A stretch of 64,000 bases of DNA from Burkholderiales bacterium (GCA_016191525.1 JACPOK010000014.1:310001-374000), one strand, 5' to 3'; shown: positions 35,238 through 48,805, numbered from the stretch's first letter. A program made the numbers and translations. The notes: a model not told the origin generated them from the letters alone.

Positions 35238-35588
35238 ATGATCACCACCCCTTCCGGCCTGCAATACGAAGACACCACCGTGGGCAGCGGCGCCGAAGCC
35301 AAGCCCGGCCAGCATGTGCATGTGCACTACACCGGCTGGCTCTACAACGACGGTGTGCAGGGCGCCACATTCGACTCCAGCGTGGACCGCAACGACCCCT
35401 TCGCCTTCTCGCTGGGCGCGGGCATGGTGATCAAGGGCTGGGACGAAGGCGTCGCCGGCATGAAGATCGGCGGCAAGCGCACGCTGGTCATCCCGGCCCA
35501 GCTCGGCTATGGCGCGCGCGGCGCCGGCGGCGTGATCCCGCCGAACGCCACGCTGAAGTTCGACGTCGAGCTGCTCGACGCGCACTGA
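35238..35588 (+). CDS. FKBP-type peptidyl-prolyl cis-trans isomerase
   Basis: This 116-residue single-domain FKBP, without signal peptide, catalyses prolyl isomerisation in the cytoplasm. Core residues are visible in VHVHYTGWLYNDG, TFDSSVDRNDPFAFSLG, VIKGWDEGVAGMKIGGKRTL and GAGGVIPPNATLKFDVELL. The active-site pattern fits a catalytically competent FKBP. It ends 1 base before the stop of the convergent ridA-family gene. Confidence 0.93.
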   Translation: MITTPSGLQYEDTTVGSGAEAKPGQHVHVHYTGWLYNDGVQGATFDSSVDRNDPFAFSLGAGMVIKGWDEGVAGMKIGGKRTLVIPAQLGYGARGAGGVIPPNATLKFDVELLDAH

Positions 35589-35589
35589 G

Positions 35590-35970
35590 CTACTGCTTCC
35601 TTGCCGTCACCTCGATCTCGATCCGCACCTGCGGGTCGATCAGCCCGGCGCTGAACATCGTGGCGGCCGGGCGCACCTCGCCGAAATACCTGCGCAGCAC
35701 CGGCCAGCAAGCCTCGAACTCCGCGGCATCCGGCAGGATGTAATGCACGCGCACCACGTCGCGCAGGCTGGAGCCGGCTTGTGCCAGTGCCGACTCGATG
35801 TTCTGCATGCATTGCTCGCATTGCGCCACAACCCCTTCGCGCAGGGCCATGGTGCTGTAGTCGTAGCCGGTGGTGCCGGACACGAAGATCCAGTCACCAT
35901 CGACCACCGCGCGTGAGTAGCCGATTTGCGCCTCGAAGCTCGAACCCGAGCTGATCAGTTGCCTTGCCAT
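35590..35970 (-). CDS. RidA (YjgF/UK114) family protein
   Basis: This 126-residue protein belongs to the RidA superfamily of imine/enamine deaminases. It starts MARQLISSGSSFEAQIGYSR and has the family region VSGTTGYDYSTMALREGVVA and QNIESALAQAGSSLRDVVRV. The arginine expected to bind the substrate carboxylate is in VVRVHYIL. The ATG at 35970 was preferred over one at 36048 because upstream residues show no similarity. It lies 28 bases after the carboxymuconolactone-decarboxylase-like gene and likely shares its transcript. Confidence 0.88.
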   Translation of the reverse strand: MARQLISSGSSFEAQIGYSRAVVDGDWIFVSGTTGYDYSTMALREGVVAQCEQCMQNIESALAQAGSSLRDVVRVHYILPDAAEFEACWPVLRRYFGEVRPAATMFSAGLIDPQVRIEIEVTARKQ

Positions 35971-35998
35971 CTGCGTCCTTCCGGAATGGGCCGCCACT

Positions 35999-36565
35999 TT
36001 ACCGCGCCCAGCGTTCGCCCCAGGGTTCCAGCGGCACGCGGGCAACATTGCACACGTAGCTGATCGCGCGGTACCAGCCGGCCAGCATCAGCAGCTCCAC
36101 CAGCTGCGGCGCTGGCCAGTGCGTCGCCAGTTGCGCCCAGAGCGCATCGCTCACATTGCTGCCCTCGTGCAGTTCGTCCACCATTTGAACCAGCAGCCGG
36201 TCCCGCTCGGTGAGCGAGCTTGCGTCGGCACCCGGGTCCGCGATCGCCGCGTTCTGCTCCGGCGTGAAGCCCGCCGCCTGCGCGAAAGCCGCCACGTGCA
36301 CACCCCATTCGTACTCGGCGCCGCAGCGCGCGCATACCCGGTTGATCACGACTTCGCGGTCGCGCAGCGTCAGGCTGGCCTTGCGGCCCAGCAGGTAGCC
36401 GCCCCAGCCGGTCATGCGCTCGGCCAGCTCCGGGTTGTGGGCAAAGGTGCGGAACAGCGCCAGGATAGCGGGCGCGGCGGGCGGCGTCATCTTTGTGAGC
36501 AGTGCCTGCAGCTCGGGCGAATAAGGGGGCGCCAGTGGCGCGAGGCGAGGAGATGAAGGGTTCAT
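35999..36565 (-). CDS. Carboxymuconolactone decarboxylase/AhpD-like protein
   Basis: This 188-residue all-helical protein contains a redox-type CxxC within NRVCARCGAEYEWGVHVAAF, followed by a histidine as in AhpD-like peroxidase-associated enzymes. The start MNPSSPRLAPLAPPYSPELQ is chosen at 36565. Related proteins act as alkylhydroperoxidases or as decarboxylases. The CxxC argues for redox chemistry. It is divergent from an HxlR-family regulator, and a perfect palindrome lies between them, so it is the likely target of that regulator. Confidence 0.85.
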   Translation of the reverse strand: MNPSSPRLAPLAPPYSPELQALLTKMTPPAAPAILALFRTFAHNPELAERMTGWGGYLLGRKASLTLRDREVVINRVCARCGAEYEWGVHVAAFAQAAGFTPEQNAAIADPGADASSLTERDRLLVQMVDELHEGSNVSDALWAQLATHWPAPQLVELLMLAGWYRAISYVCNVARVPLEPWGERWAR

Positions 36566-36579
36566 GGCGGGCACTTTAC

Positions 36580-36598
36580 CGCTACGGATTCCGTAGCG
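36580..36598. promoter_or_regulatory. Perfect palindrome, probable HxlR operator
   Basis: CGCTACGGA (36580-36588), a central T, then TCCGTAGCG (36590-36598) form perfect 9-base arms. The site lies 15 bases upstream of the AhpD-like gene and about 44 bases before the divergent HxlR gene, the position expected for a shared autoregulatory operator. Confidence 0.65.
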
Positions 36599-36641
36599 TA
36601 AGTCGCTTTTGGGACATGGCGTGCCGCTAGAATCGCGGGCC

Positions 36642-36992
36642 ATGTCTGCCCCCACTCCCCTCCCCGGCAAGCCGGTCCGCGGCTCCAGCACCGGGCGGCC
36701 TGTCATGGCCTTGCTGGACCTGCTTGGCAGGCGCGGCACCCTGAGGTTGCTGTGGGAGCTGCGCGACGGCCATCCGCAAAGCTTTCGCCTGCTGCGCGCC
36801 AGCGCCGACGCCATCTCCCCCTCGGTGCTGAACGACCGGCTCAAGGAGTTGCGCGAGGCCCGGCTGGTTGAACTGGGCGAAGGTGGCTACCTGCTCACCG
36901 CCAGCGGGGCCGGGCTGCTCCGGCACCTGAAACCGCTCAGCCGCTGGGCCGACGACTGGGCGGTGGAATCAAACCCTCCCTTTTGCGACTGA
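36642..36992 (+). CDS. HxlR-family winged-helix transcriptional regulator
   Basis: This 116-residue protein has the HxlR winged-helix fold: LLDLLGRRGTLRLLWELRDG, then FRLLRASADAISPSVLNDRL (recognition helix) and the wing LVELGEGGYLLTASG. Its only cysteine is the penultimate residue (Cys115, ending PPFCD). Several HxlR proteins are thiol-based redox sensors, though they usually have an N-terminal cysteine. It is divergent from the AhpD-like gene. grpE follows on the same strand, but a heat-shock promoter lies between them. Confidence 0.88.
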   Translation: MSAPTPLPGKPVRGSSTGRPVMALLDLLGRRGTLRLLWELRDGHPQSFRLLRASADAISPSVLNDRLKELREARLVELGEGGYLLTASGAGLLRHLKPLSRWADDWAVESNPPFCD

Positions 36993-37006
36993 AATGAATT
37001 CCCTGT

Positions 37007-37032
37007 CTTGAAAGGGGCTTTGCCGGCCCCAC
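37007..37032 (+). promoter_or_regulatory. Sigma-32 promoter of grpE-dnaK-dnaJ
   Basis: CTTGAA (37007-37012), a 14-base spacer and CCCCACCT (starting 37027) match the heat-shock consensus CTTGAA-N13-17-CCCCATNT with one mismatch. The start point falls near 37040, about 29 bases before the grpE ATG. A second, weaker CTTGAA lies at 37644-37649 before dnaK. Confidence 0.8.
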
Positions 37033-37068
37033 CTGTTTTGCAGCCTTTTTTTGCCTTTTGAAACCAGC

Positions 37069-37641
37069 ATGTCCGACCACAACCCCAACGAATCCATGGC
37101 GCCGCTGCAAGGCGCGCCCAGCCCCGAGGAACTCGAGGCCGCCCAGGCCGCGAACGAGGCCGATGCCCTGGCCCAGGCCCAGGCCGACCTGGCCGCCTTG
37201 CAGGCCAAAAATGCCGACCTGGCCGAGCAGTACCTGCGCGCCCAGGCCGACATGCAAAACACCCGCCGCCGCGCCGACGAGGAAATCTCCAAGGCCCGCC
37301 GCTTCGCCGTGGAAAGCTTTGCCGAAAGCCTGCTGCCGGTGGCCGACAGCCTGGAAGCCGGCCTGGCGATTCCCGATGCTTCCACCGAGGTCATCCGCGA
37401 AGGCGCCCAGGCCACCCTGCGCCAGCTGAAAAGCGCGCTGGAGCGCAACAAGGTCATCGAGATCAACCCGGCCGCCGGCGCCAAATTCGACCCGCACCAG
37501 CACCAGGCCATCTCGGTGGTTCCGGTGGCCGCCGGCTCCACCCAGGAAGCCAACACCGTGGTCGGCGTGCTGCAGAAGGGCTACTCCATCTCGGAGCGCG
37601 TGCTGCGCCCCGCCCTGGTCACGGTTTCGGCCCCCAAATAA
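37069..37641 (+). CDS. grpE: GrpE, nucleotide exchange factor of DnaK
   Basis: This 190-residue protein releases ADP from DnaK. It has an acidic, alanine-rich N-terminal coiled coil ([20 protein letters not shown]) and the conserved [20 protein letters not shown]. The C-terminal beta domain contains [13 protein letters not shown] and [20 protein letters not shown]. The ATG at 37069 gives [10 protein letters not shown]. It heads grpE-dnaK-dnaJ, driven by the sigma-32 promoter upstream. An 83-base gap separates it from dnaK. Confidence 0.96.
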   Translation: MSDHNPNESMAPLQGAPSPEELEAAQAANEADALAQAQADLAALQAKNADLAEQYLRAQADMQNTRRRADEEISKARRFAVESFAESLLPVADSLEAGLAIPDASTEVIREGAQATLRQLKSALERNKVIEINPAAGAKFDPHQHQAISVVPVAAGSTQEANTVVGVLQKGYSISERVLRPALVTVSAPK

Positions 37642-37724
37642 AGCTTGAAACACGGCGACTTATCCACAAGTAGCCCACATACGAATTGAATTGGCCTCGC
37701 GGCCGCAGCTAAAGGAGAAAAATC

Positions 37725-39668
<1,944 letters not shown>

Positions 39669-39683
39669 TTTCAGCCACCCGAC

Positions 39684-39723
39684 ACGCCGCGTTGGACGCC
39701 AGAAGCGTCAACGCGGCGTTTTC
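39684..39723 (+). terminator. Stem-loop between dnaK and dnaJ
   Basis: ACGCCGCGTT (39684-39693) pairs with AACGCGGCGT (39710-39719), and an inner stem GACGC/GCGTC lies within. It is followed by TTTC only. The short U-tract suggests partial termination or mRNA processing, so that DnaK exceeds DnaJ. Confidence 0.6.
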
Positions 39724-39746
39724 GCTGAAACGGTTGACGGAACAAC

Positions 39747-40895
39747 ATGGCCACCAAAAGAGACTATTACGAAACCCTGGGCGTGCCGAAAAACGCCTCG
39801 GATGAAGAAATCAAGAAGGCTTATCGCAAGCTCGCGATGAAGCACCACCCCGACCGCAACCAGGGTGAGGAAGGCAAGGGCTCGGAGGCCAAGTTCAAGG
39901 AAGCCAAGGAAGCGTACGAGATGCTCTCGAACGCCGAGAAGCGCGCCGCCTACGACCAGTTCGGCCACGCCGGCGTGGACCCCAACATGCGTGGCGGCGG
40001 GGGCGGCCCCGGCCAGGAAGGCTTCGGCGGATTCGCCGAAGCGTTCGGCGACATCTTCGGCGACGTCTTCGGCGGGGGCCGCGGCCGTGGCCAGGGCGGC
40101 CGCCAGGTCTACCGCGGCAGCGACCTGTCCTACGCCATGGAAGTTTCGCTGGAGGAAGCGGCAGGCGGCAAGGAAGCGCAGATCCGCATCCCCAGCTGGG
40201 ACGAATGCGAAACCTGCCATGGCTCCGGCGCCAAGCCCGGCACGCAGGCCAAGACCTGCACCACCTGCCACGGGCAGGGCGTGGTGCAGATGCGACAGGG
40301 CTTTTTCAGCGTGCAGCAGACCTGCCCCCATTGCAAGGGTACGGGCAAGATCATTCCGGAACCCTGCACCACCTGCCACGGGCAGGGCAAGGTCAAGAAG
40401 CAAAAGACGCTGGAAGTGAAAATCCCGGCCGGCATCGACGACGGCATGCGCATCCGCAGCGCCGGCAACGGCGAGCCCGGCACCAACGGCGGCCCGCCGG
40501 GCGACCTGTACATCGAGATCCGGCTTAAAAAGCACGACATCTTCGAGCGCGATGGTGACGACCTTCATTGCGCGGTGCCCATCAGCCTCACCACCGCCGC
40601 GCTGGGCGGCGAAATCGACGTGCCCACCCTGGCCGGCAAGGCCGCCATCGACATCCCCGAAGGCACCCAAACCGGCAAGCAGTTCCGCCTGCGCGGCAAG
40701 GGCATCAAGGGCGTGCGTTCCAGCTACCCCGGCGACCTGTATTGCCACATCACGGTGGAAACGCCGGTCAAGCTGACCGAGCACCAGCGCAAGCTGCTGC
40801 GCGACCTGGACGAATCCCTGAAAAAGGGCGGCGCCAAGCACTCGCCGAATGAGGAAAGCTGGACCGACAAGCTGCGCAGTTTCTTCAGCGCCTAG
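39747..40895 (+). CDS. dnaJ: Hsp40 co-chaperone DnaJ
   Basis: This 382-residue protein has an N-terminal J domain with the essential HPD (KHHPDRNQ) and a glycine/phenylalanine-rich linker ([20 protein letters not shown]). The zinc-binding region has four CxxCxGxG-type repeats ([42 protein letters not shown]). A C-terminal substrate-binding and dimerisation part follows. It stimulates DnaK ATPase and delivers clients. It is the third gene of the heat-shock operon. Confidence 0.98.
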   Translation: MATKRDYYETLGVPKNASDEEIKKAYRKLAMKHHPDRNQGEEGKGSEAKFKEAKEAYEMLSNAEKRAAYDQFGHAGVDPNMRGGGGGPGQEGFGGFAEAFGDIFGDVFGGGRGRGQGGRQVYRGSDLSYAMEVSLEEAAGGKEAQIRIPSWDECETCHGSGAKPGTQAKTCTTCHGQGVVQMRQGFFSVQQTCPHCKGTGKIIPEPCTTCHGQGKVKKQKTLEVKIPAGIDDGMRIRSAGNGEPGTNGGPPGDLYIEIRLKKHDIFERDGDDLHCAVPISLTTAALGGEIDVPTLAGKAAIDIPEGTQTGKQFRLRGKGIKGVRSSYPGDLYCHITVETPVKLTEHQRKLLRDLDESLKKGGAKHSPNEESWTDKLRSFFSA

Positions 40896-40929
40896 CCCTG
40901 CCGGGTTGAAAGAGTGACAATGCGGCGAA

Positions 40930-41499
40930 ATGTCGCTGAAACTCTTCCGTTCGACCGGCTACTCCTCCATCCTGGGACCAGGTGAAACAACCCGTGTCTC
41001 CATGCATCCCGGCTGGCTGGTGCTGGCCGTGAGTGTCTGGGTAGGGTTCGCCTGCAACGTCTCGCTGTGGCGGGTGGTGCGGGCCATGCCAGAAGCCGGT
41101 GGCGGCCTGCTTCATGCCTTGGTGATGGGCGTGCTGCTGGCCGGGGGCTGCTGCACCCTGCTGAGCCTGCTGGGCTGGCGCCGGACACTGAAGCCCGCCG
41201 CCACGGTGCTGCTGCTGCTGGGCGCCCTGGCCGCCTGCGGCATGTGGGTGCAGGCCCTGCCGCTGGATTCCAACGTGCTGGACAAGGGCCTGAGGTCCTT
41301 GGTGATCCCTTCCTGGGCCAGCCTGCTGGGCTGGCAGGTGCCGGCGACGCTCGTGGTCCTGGCACTGCTGCCCATGCTTTGGGTCTGGAACACGCAGCTG
41401 CGCCGCCTGCCCGGCCCGCAGCAGTTCGCGGCGAACGCCACCGGAGCCGGTCTGGGCCTTGCCCTGTTGGCCGGCAGCGCTGTGCTCCAAATGGCTTAG
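40930..41499 (+). CDS. Membrane protein of unknown function (EptA anchor-like)
   Basis: This 189-residue protein has four to five predicted membrane helices (LVLAVSVWVGFACNVSLW, LLHALVMGVLLAGG, AATVLLLLGALAACGMW and others) and starts MSLKLFRSTGYSSILGPGET. The arrangement resembles the membrane-anchor part of phosphoethanolamine transferases such as EptA, but the large catalytic sulfatase-fold domain is absent. I cannot assign a function. It stands 34 bases after dnaJ on the same strand, but its cellular role need not be related to heat shock. Confidence 0.6.
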   Translation: MSLKLFRSTGYSSILGPGETTRVSMHPGWLVLAVSVWVGFACNVSLWRVVRAMPEAGGGLLHALVMGVLLAGGCCTLLSLLGWRRTLKPAATVLLLLGALAACGMWVQALPLDSNVLDKGLRSLVIPSWASLLGWQVPATLVVLALLPMLWVWNTQLRRLPGPQQFAANATGAGLGLALLAGSAVLQMA

Positions 41500-41609
41500 G
41501 ACCATTCCTACGCGCGGCCTCCGCGCGCGCCTACCGTTCCTGCCGGTTTCAACTTTTACGCTGTGCCCCGAGTCGTAAGTGTTTGCGACTTTCAGTAAAG
41601 GGGGCGGCC

Positions 41610-43058
41610 ATGGCCAGCCAGAAAATCAAGCCGTTCAAGCCCTGCGCCGTCGCCGGCGCATTGATGGCTGCCGCGCTGCTGTCAGCGTCCGCCTGCGTCC
41701 ACGCGCAGGCCAGCGGCGCCCATGTCATTCACGGCCAGGCCGCCATCTCTGTACAGGGCAGCCAGCTGGTGGTGACCACCCGCAACGGCGCGGGTACACA
41801 GCACTCGGCGATTGACTGGCAGCAGTTCTCGGTACCCGCGGGCGGCAGCGCCCGGTTCAACCAGCCCGACGCGGCCAGCACTTCCATCAACCGAGTGCTG
41901 GGCGGCGATCCCTCGCGCATTCTGGGCACGCTCTCATCGAATGGCCGTCTCGTGCTGGTCAATCCGGCGGGCATCACAGTGGGCCAGGGCGCGGTGGTGG
42001 ACACGGCCGGATTCACCGCTTCCGCGTTGCGCATGTCGGATGCGGACGCGCTGTCGGGCCGGCTGCGCTTCGGCGACGGGCTGGCCGGCGGCGCAGTGGC
42101 CGTCGATGGCCAGGTCACGGCTCGCATGGGGGACGTGGTGCTGATCGCGTCCGAGGTCAGCACCGGGCCGGTCGCCCTGGTGCGCGCGGCCGACGGCAGC
42201 GTGGTGCTCGCCGCGGGCAGAAAGGTGGAACTGACCGGGCGCGGCCTGGAAGGCATCCGCCTGGAGGTGGTGGCGCCTGCCGATACCGCCATCAACCTGG
42301 GCACCCTCAGCGGTGATGCGGTGGGGATGTTCGCCGCCAACCTGCGCCACAGCGGGTTGATCGTCGCCAGCGACATCCGGCCGGAAGGCGGGAAGCTGCG
42401 GCTCGTCGCCGCGGGCGCGCGGGTCATCGACGGCCAGGTCGTCACGCGCTTGTCACCGCTGGCGAAAGACAAGGACGATAAAGACGACAAGGACGACAAG
42501 GACAAAGAAAAGGACGACAAGGACAAAGAAAAGGACAAGGACAAGGAAGGCAACGGAAATTCTGGCAACGGCAACGGCAACTCAGGTAACGGGAATTCGG
42601 GGACCGGCAATTCCGGCAATGGAAATGGCGGAACCAACGTCACAGGCGGCACGGGAAGCGGCACGGGAACAACCGGCGCGGGAGGAACTACCGTCACCAC
42701 TGGCGGCGGAAGCACGCCGGCCCCCGCCCCTGCGCCCGCACCGTCCACATCGACATCGACATCCACGCCAGCGCCAGCGCCAGCGCCTGCACCGGTAACC
42801 GCCACGGCACCGGCCACGTCGCCGGCGTCCGCGCCCGCCGTCACGCCGGTCGTCGCATTGACGCCCGCCCCCGCGCCGGTGATTGCCGCGCCAGCCGCCA
42901 CCGTCGTGCGGCAGCAGGAGAGCCTGATCGTCAGCGTGCTGGCCGAAACCACGGCCGTGCTGAATGTCGCGAGCGGAACCGATCCGCGCAAGAAAGCCGA
43001 AGCCGAGGCGGCAGCGCGCGCGGCAAAGGCTGCCGCGGCCGCCCAGTGCACGCCCTGA
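41610..43058 (+). CDS. Filamentous-haemagglutinin-like exoprotein with low-complexity tail
   Basis: This 482-residue protein has a signal peptide (MASQKIKPFKPCAVAGALMA, cut after HAQA) and a two-partner-secretion-type N-terminal domain. Family features are GAGTQHSAIDWQQFSVPAGG, SINRVLGG, ILGTLSSNGRLVLVNPAGIT and VVDTAGFTAS. Residues up to about 285 form a beta-helix-like region. The rest is low complexity: a K/D/E tract (about 285-314), a G/N/S tract, a G/T tract and a P/A/S/T tract, ending with an alanine-rich segment and QCTP. No TpsB-type outer-membrane transporter gene lies nearby. It may be an adhesin or surface-exposed protein. The start at 41610 is the ATG in GGCGGCCATGGCC. Confidence 0.75.
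   Translation: MASQKIKPFKPCAVAGALMAAALLSASACVHAQASGAHVIHGQAAISVQGSQLVVTTRNGAGTQHSAIDWQQFSVPAGGSARFNQPDAASTSINRVLGGDPSRILGTLSSNGRLVLVNPAGITVGQGAVVDTAGFTASALRMSDADALSGRLRFGDGLAGGAVAVDGQVTARMGDVVLIASEVSTGPVALVRAADGSVVLAAGRKVELTGRGLEGIRLEVVAPADTAINLGTLSGDAVGMFAANLRHSGLIVASDIRPEGGKLRLVAAGARVIDGQVVTRLSPLAKDKDDKDDKDDKDKEKDDKDKEKDKDKEGNGNSGNGNGNSGNGNSGTGNSGNGNGGTNVTGGTGSGTGTTGAGGTTVTTGGGSTPAPAPAPAPSTSTSTSTPAPAPAPAPVTATAPATSPASAPAVTPVVALTPAPAPVIAAPAATVVRQQESLIVSVLAETTAVLNVASGTDPRKKAEAEAAARAAKAAAAAQCTP
42464..42549 (+). repeat. Low-complexity AAG/GAC tract encoding K/D/E repeats
   Basis: About 85 bases of near-repeats of AAGGACGACAAGGACAAAGA-type units encode alternating Lys, Asp and Glu. Such tracts can slip during replication. 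A G/N-coding repeat (about 42550-42636) and a P/A-coding repeat (about 42719-42804) follow in the same gene. Confidence 0.8.
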
Positions 43059-43068
43059 ACCAGTTCCG

Positions 43069-44157
43069 CTAGAACAGGGTGGACTGCCCCTCCGGGCCCG
43101 GACGGCGAAACGCCTCCAGGTCCTGCACGATGCGCGTGCGGTTGAAGCCGATGCGCGCACAGGCCTTGGCAAAGCGCTGGCCGATCAGCTGGGCCCAGGC
43201 GCCACTGCCCTTCATGCGCGTGGCGAAATCGCTGTCGTAATCCTTGCCGCCCCGCATTTCCTGGATGCGCGCCATCACGCGTGATGCGCGCTGCGGATAG
43301 TGCAGCTCAAGCCACTGCCGGAACAGCGGGCTTACCTCCCAGGGCAGGCGCAGCACATGGTAGAAGGCCGTGCGCGCCCCGGCCTCCCAGGCTGCTTCCA
43401 GCACCTGCTCCATGTCCTCGGTGAGGAAGGGGATCTGCGGCGCCAGGCTCACGCCCACCGGCACCCCCGCATCGGCCAGCGTGCGCAGCACCCGCAGCCG
43501 GCGGTGCGGCGCCGCGGCGCGCGGCTCAAGCTTGCGCGCCAGCGCGGCGTCCAGTGTGGTGATAGTCACGTACACCGCCGCCAGCCGGCGCGCGGCCATC
43601 GGCGCGATCAGGTCCAGGTCGCGCTCGACGCCGCTTGACTTGGTAACCAGTGAAAACGGGTGGTTAGTCTCGTGCATCAGTTCGATCACCGCGCGGGTCA
43701 GGCGCAGCTCGCGCTCAAGTGGCTGGTAGCAGTCAGTTGCGGTGCCGATGGCCAGCAGCCTGGGCTGGTAATGGCGGCTGGCGAGCTCGGCCCGCAGCAC
43801 CGCCGCGATGTTGCCCTTGGCGACGATCTTTGTCTCGAAATCCAGGCCCGGCGACATGTTCAGGTAGCTGTGCGTGGGCCGCGCATAGCAATAGATGCAG
43901 CCATGCTCGCAGCCGCGGTAAGGGTTGATGGATCGCTCGAAAAAAATGTCGGGCGAATCGTTGCCCGTGATGATGCTGCGCGCGTTCTCCCAGATCACCT
44001 GCGTGGGCGGCGGCGGCGCCTCTTCGGCACCAGCCTCGTCCAGCGTGGCCCAGCCGTCGTCGAACGTATGGCGCTGGTCGCGCTCGAAGCGGTGCGCGAG
44101 CCGCGTGGCCGCGCCGCGGCCCTTGATGGCTTCGACGGGGATGCGGATATCGGGCAT
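43069..44157 (-). CDS. PA0069-family radical SAM protein (SplB-like), SOS-associated
   Basis: This 362-residue protein has the radical SAM iron-sulfur motif in YRGCEHGCIYCYARP (CxxxCxxC). It starts MPDIRIPVEAIKGRGAATRL and resembles the PA0069 family, related to spore photoproduct lyase. The region IFFERSINPYRGC and the C-terminal LFRQWLELHYPQRASRVMAR match the family. Biochemical function is not established. A perfect LexA box lies 12 bases upstream of the start. The ATG at 44157 is preferred over the frame extension to 44259, which crosses the LexA box. Confidence 0.88.
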   Translation of the reverse strand: MPDIRIPVEAIKGRGAATRLAHRFERDQRHTFDDGWATLDEAGAEEAPPPPTQVIWENARSIITGNDSPDIFFERSINPYRGCEHGCIYCYARPTHSYLNMSPGLDFETKIVAKGNIAAVLRAELASRHYQPRLLAIGTATDCYQPLERELRLTRAVIELMHETNHPFSLVTKSSGVERDLDLIAPMAARRLAAVYVTITTLDAALARKLEPRAAAPHRRLRVLRTLADAGVPVGVSLAPQIPFLTEDMEQVLEAAWEAGARTAFYHVLRLPWEVSPLFRQWLELHYPQRASRVMARIQEMRGGKDYDSDFATRMKGSGAWAQLIGQRFAKACARIGFNRTRIVQDLEAFRRPGPEGQSTLF

Positions 44158-44168
44158 TGTGAGCAAAC

Positions 44169-44184
44169 CTGTGTATTTGTACAG
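44169..44184 (-). promoter_or_regulatory. LexA box (SOS operator)
   Basis: CTGT-N8-ACAG, read CTGTGTATTTGTACAG on the plus strand (44169-44184), matches the canonical LexA operator CTGT-N8-ACAG, with TA following as in CAGTA. It is 12 bases upstream of the radical SAM gene start, within its expected promoter. The 192-base gap to the divergent cyclase gene otherwise shows no clear site. Confidence 0.7.
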
Positions 44185-44349
44185 TATATGGTGCCGATCC
44201 TTATGTAGCAAGGAATGCAAGCTCTGCCGCAAAAACTGCGGGGCTGTCGCCTTGAGCAAATTGCCTAGGCCGCAGGCGGAATTTGCCTAGTGGCGCCGCC
44301 TGCACGGATGGTCTGATGGAGCCCATACACCCCGCCGGAAGCCAGCGCC

Positions 44350-45555
44350 ATGCCCACCAGCAAGACACCCCCGAACAAAGCCAGGATCCTGGTTGTCGAC
44401 GACACGCCCGACAACCTGTACCTGATGGGAGCGCTGCTGGAGGACGACTACCAAGTCGCCACTGCCTGCTGCGGCGCCGACGCACTGGCCATGGCGGGCT
44501 CCGAGACGCCGCCCGAGCTCATCCTGCTGGACATCATGATGCCGGGGATGGACGGCTACGAGGTGCTGCGGCAGTTGCGCCAGAACATCACCACGGCCGA
44601 CATCCCGGTGATCTTCCTCACTGCCCTCACCAGCATCGAGGAAGAACAGTTTGGTCTGGACCTGGGCGCGGTGGACTACATCACCAAGCCGATCAGCCCG
44701 CCCGTGGTGCTGGCGCGCGTGCATGCCCACCTGGAGCGCGCCGCCAGTGTGCGCGGGCTGAAGGCCCTGTCCGGAAAGCTCAGCCGCTACCTGGCGCCGC
44801 AGGTCTGCAAATCACTGCTGGATGGCTCGCGCGACGCCGAAATCCGAACCCAGCGCAAGAAGCTCACCGTCTTTTTCTCCGACATCAAGGACTTCACCGC
44901 TTCCACGGCCAAATGGCAGCCGGAAGACATCACTTCCCTGCTGAACAACTACTTCTCAGAGATGTCCCGCATCGCCGAGGAATACGGCGGCACGCTCGAC
45001 AAGTTCATCGGCGATGCCATGGTCATCTTCTTCGGCGACCCGGAATCCCGCGGCGTGAAGGAAGACGCGCTGCAATGCGTGAAGATGGCGCTGGCGATGC
45101 AGCGGCGCATGGCCGAGTTGCAGGTGCTTTGGCGCCAGACCGGCTCCGGCAAGTCGTTCCAGATCCGGGTGGGCGTCAACACCGGTTATTGCGACGTCGG
45201 CAATTTCGGCAGCGACGTGCGCATGGACTACACCATCATCGGGCCCGAGGTGAACCTCGCCGCCCGGCTGGAGCAGGCGGCCGACCCCGGCGGCGTGCTG
45301 ATCTCGGCCGGAACCTATGCGCTGGTTCACGATGAGATCGACGCCGACCCGTGCGAACCCGTGATCGCCAAGGGCTTCGCCGATCCCATCCCCGTGTATT
45401 CGGTGCGTGGCGAAACCGCCGCGCCCGCTGACGCCAAGGTGCTGCACTGGGAGCGGCTGGGCATGCGCGTGCTGATCGACCTGGACCGCCTGCCCACGGC
45501 GGAGCGCGCCGCCGCGGCACTGCAGTTGCGCGAGATGGCCGACCGGCTGCACTAG
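44350..45555 (+). CDS. Receiver-domain class III adenylyl cyclase
   Basis: This 401-residue cytoplasmic protein combines a receiver (ILVVDDTPDNLYLMGALLED, phosphoacceptor in LILLDIMMPGMDGYE, Lys in DYITKPISPPV) with a class III nucleotide cyclase domain. Metal aspartates are in FFSDIKDFTAS and FIGDAMVIFFGD, base-selecting Lys and Asp are in DKFIGD and DYTIIGPEVNLAARLE, and the transition-state Asn and Arg are in NLAAR. These residues predict active adenylyl cyclase. The hybrid kinase gene follows 8 bases later, so phosphorylation probably controls cAMP production. Confidence 0.88.
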   Translation: MPTSKTPPNKARILVVDDTPDNLYLMGALLEDDYQVATACCGADALAMAGSETPPELILLDIMMPGMDGYEVLRQLRQNITTADIPVIFLTALTSIEEEQFGLDLGAVDYITKPISPPVVLARVHAHLERAASVRGLKALSGKLSRYLAPQVCKSLLDGSRDAEIRTQRKKLTVFFSDIKDFTASTAKWQPEDITSLLNNYFSEMSRIAEEYGGTLDKFIGDAMVIFFGDPESRGVKEDALQCVKMALAMQRRMAELQVLWRQTGSGKSFQIRVGVNTGYCDVGNFGSDVRMDYTIIGPEVNLAARLEQAADPGGVLISAGTYALVHDEIDADPCEPVIAKGFADPIPVYSVRGETAAPADAKVLHWERLGMRVLIDLDRLPTAERAAAALQLREMADRLH

Positions 45556-45563
45556 GGAACACC

Positions 45564-48805
<3,242 letters not shown>

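Noticed and set aside
37642..37724. Second sigma-32 promoter before dnaK
   Set aside because: CTTGAA is present but the -10 element matches poorly; dnaK is better explained by read-through from the grpE promoter.
42464..42804. CRISPR-like or minisatellite array
   Set aside because: The repeats are in frame, imperfect and coding for low-complexity protein; there are no spacers.
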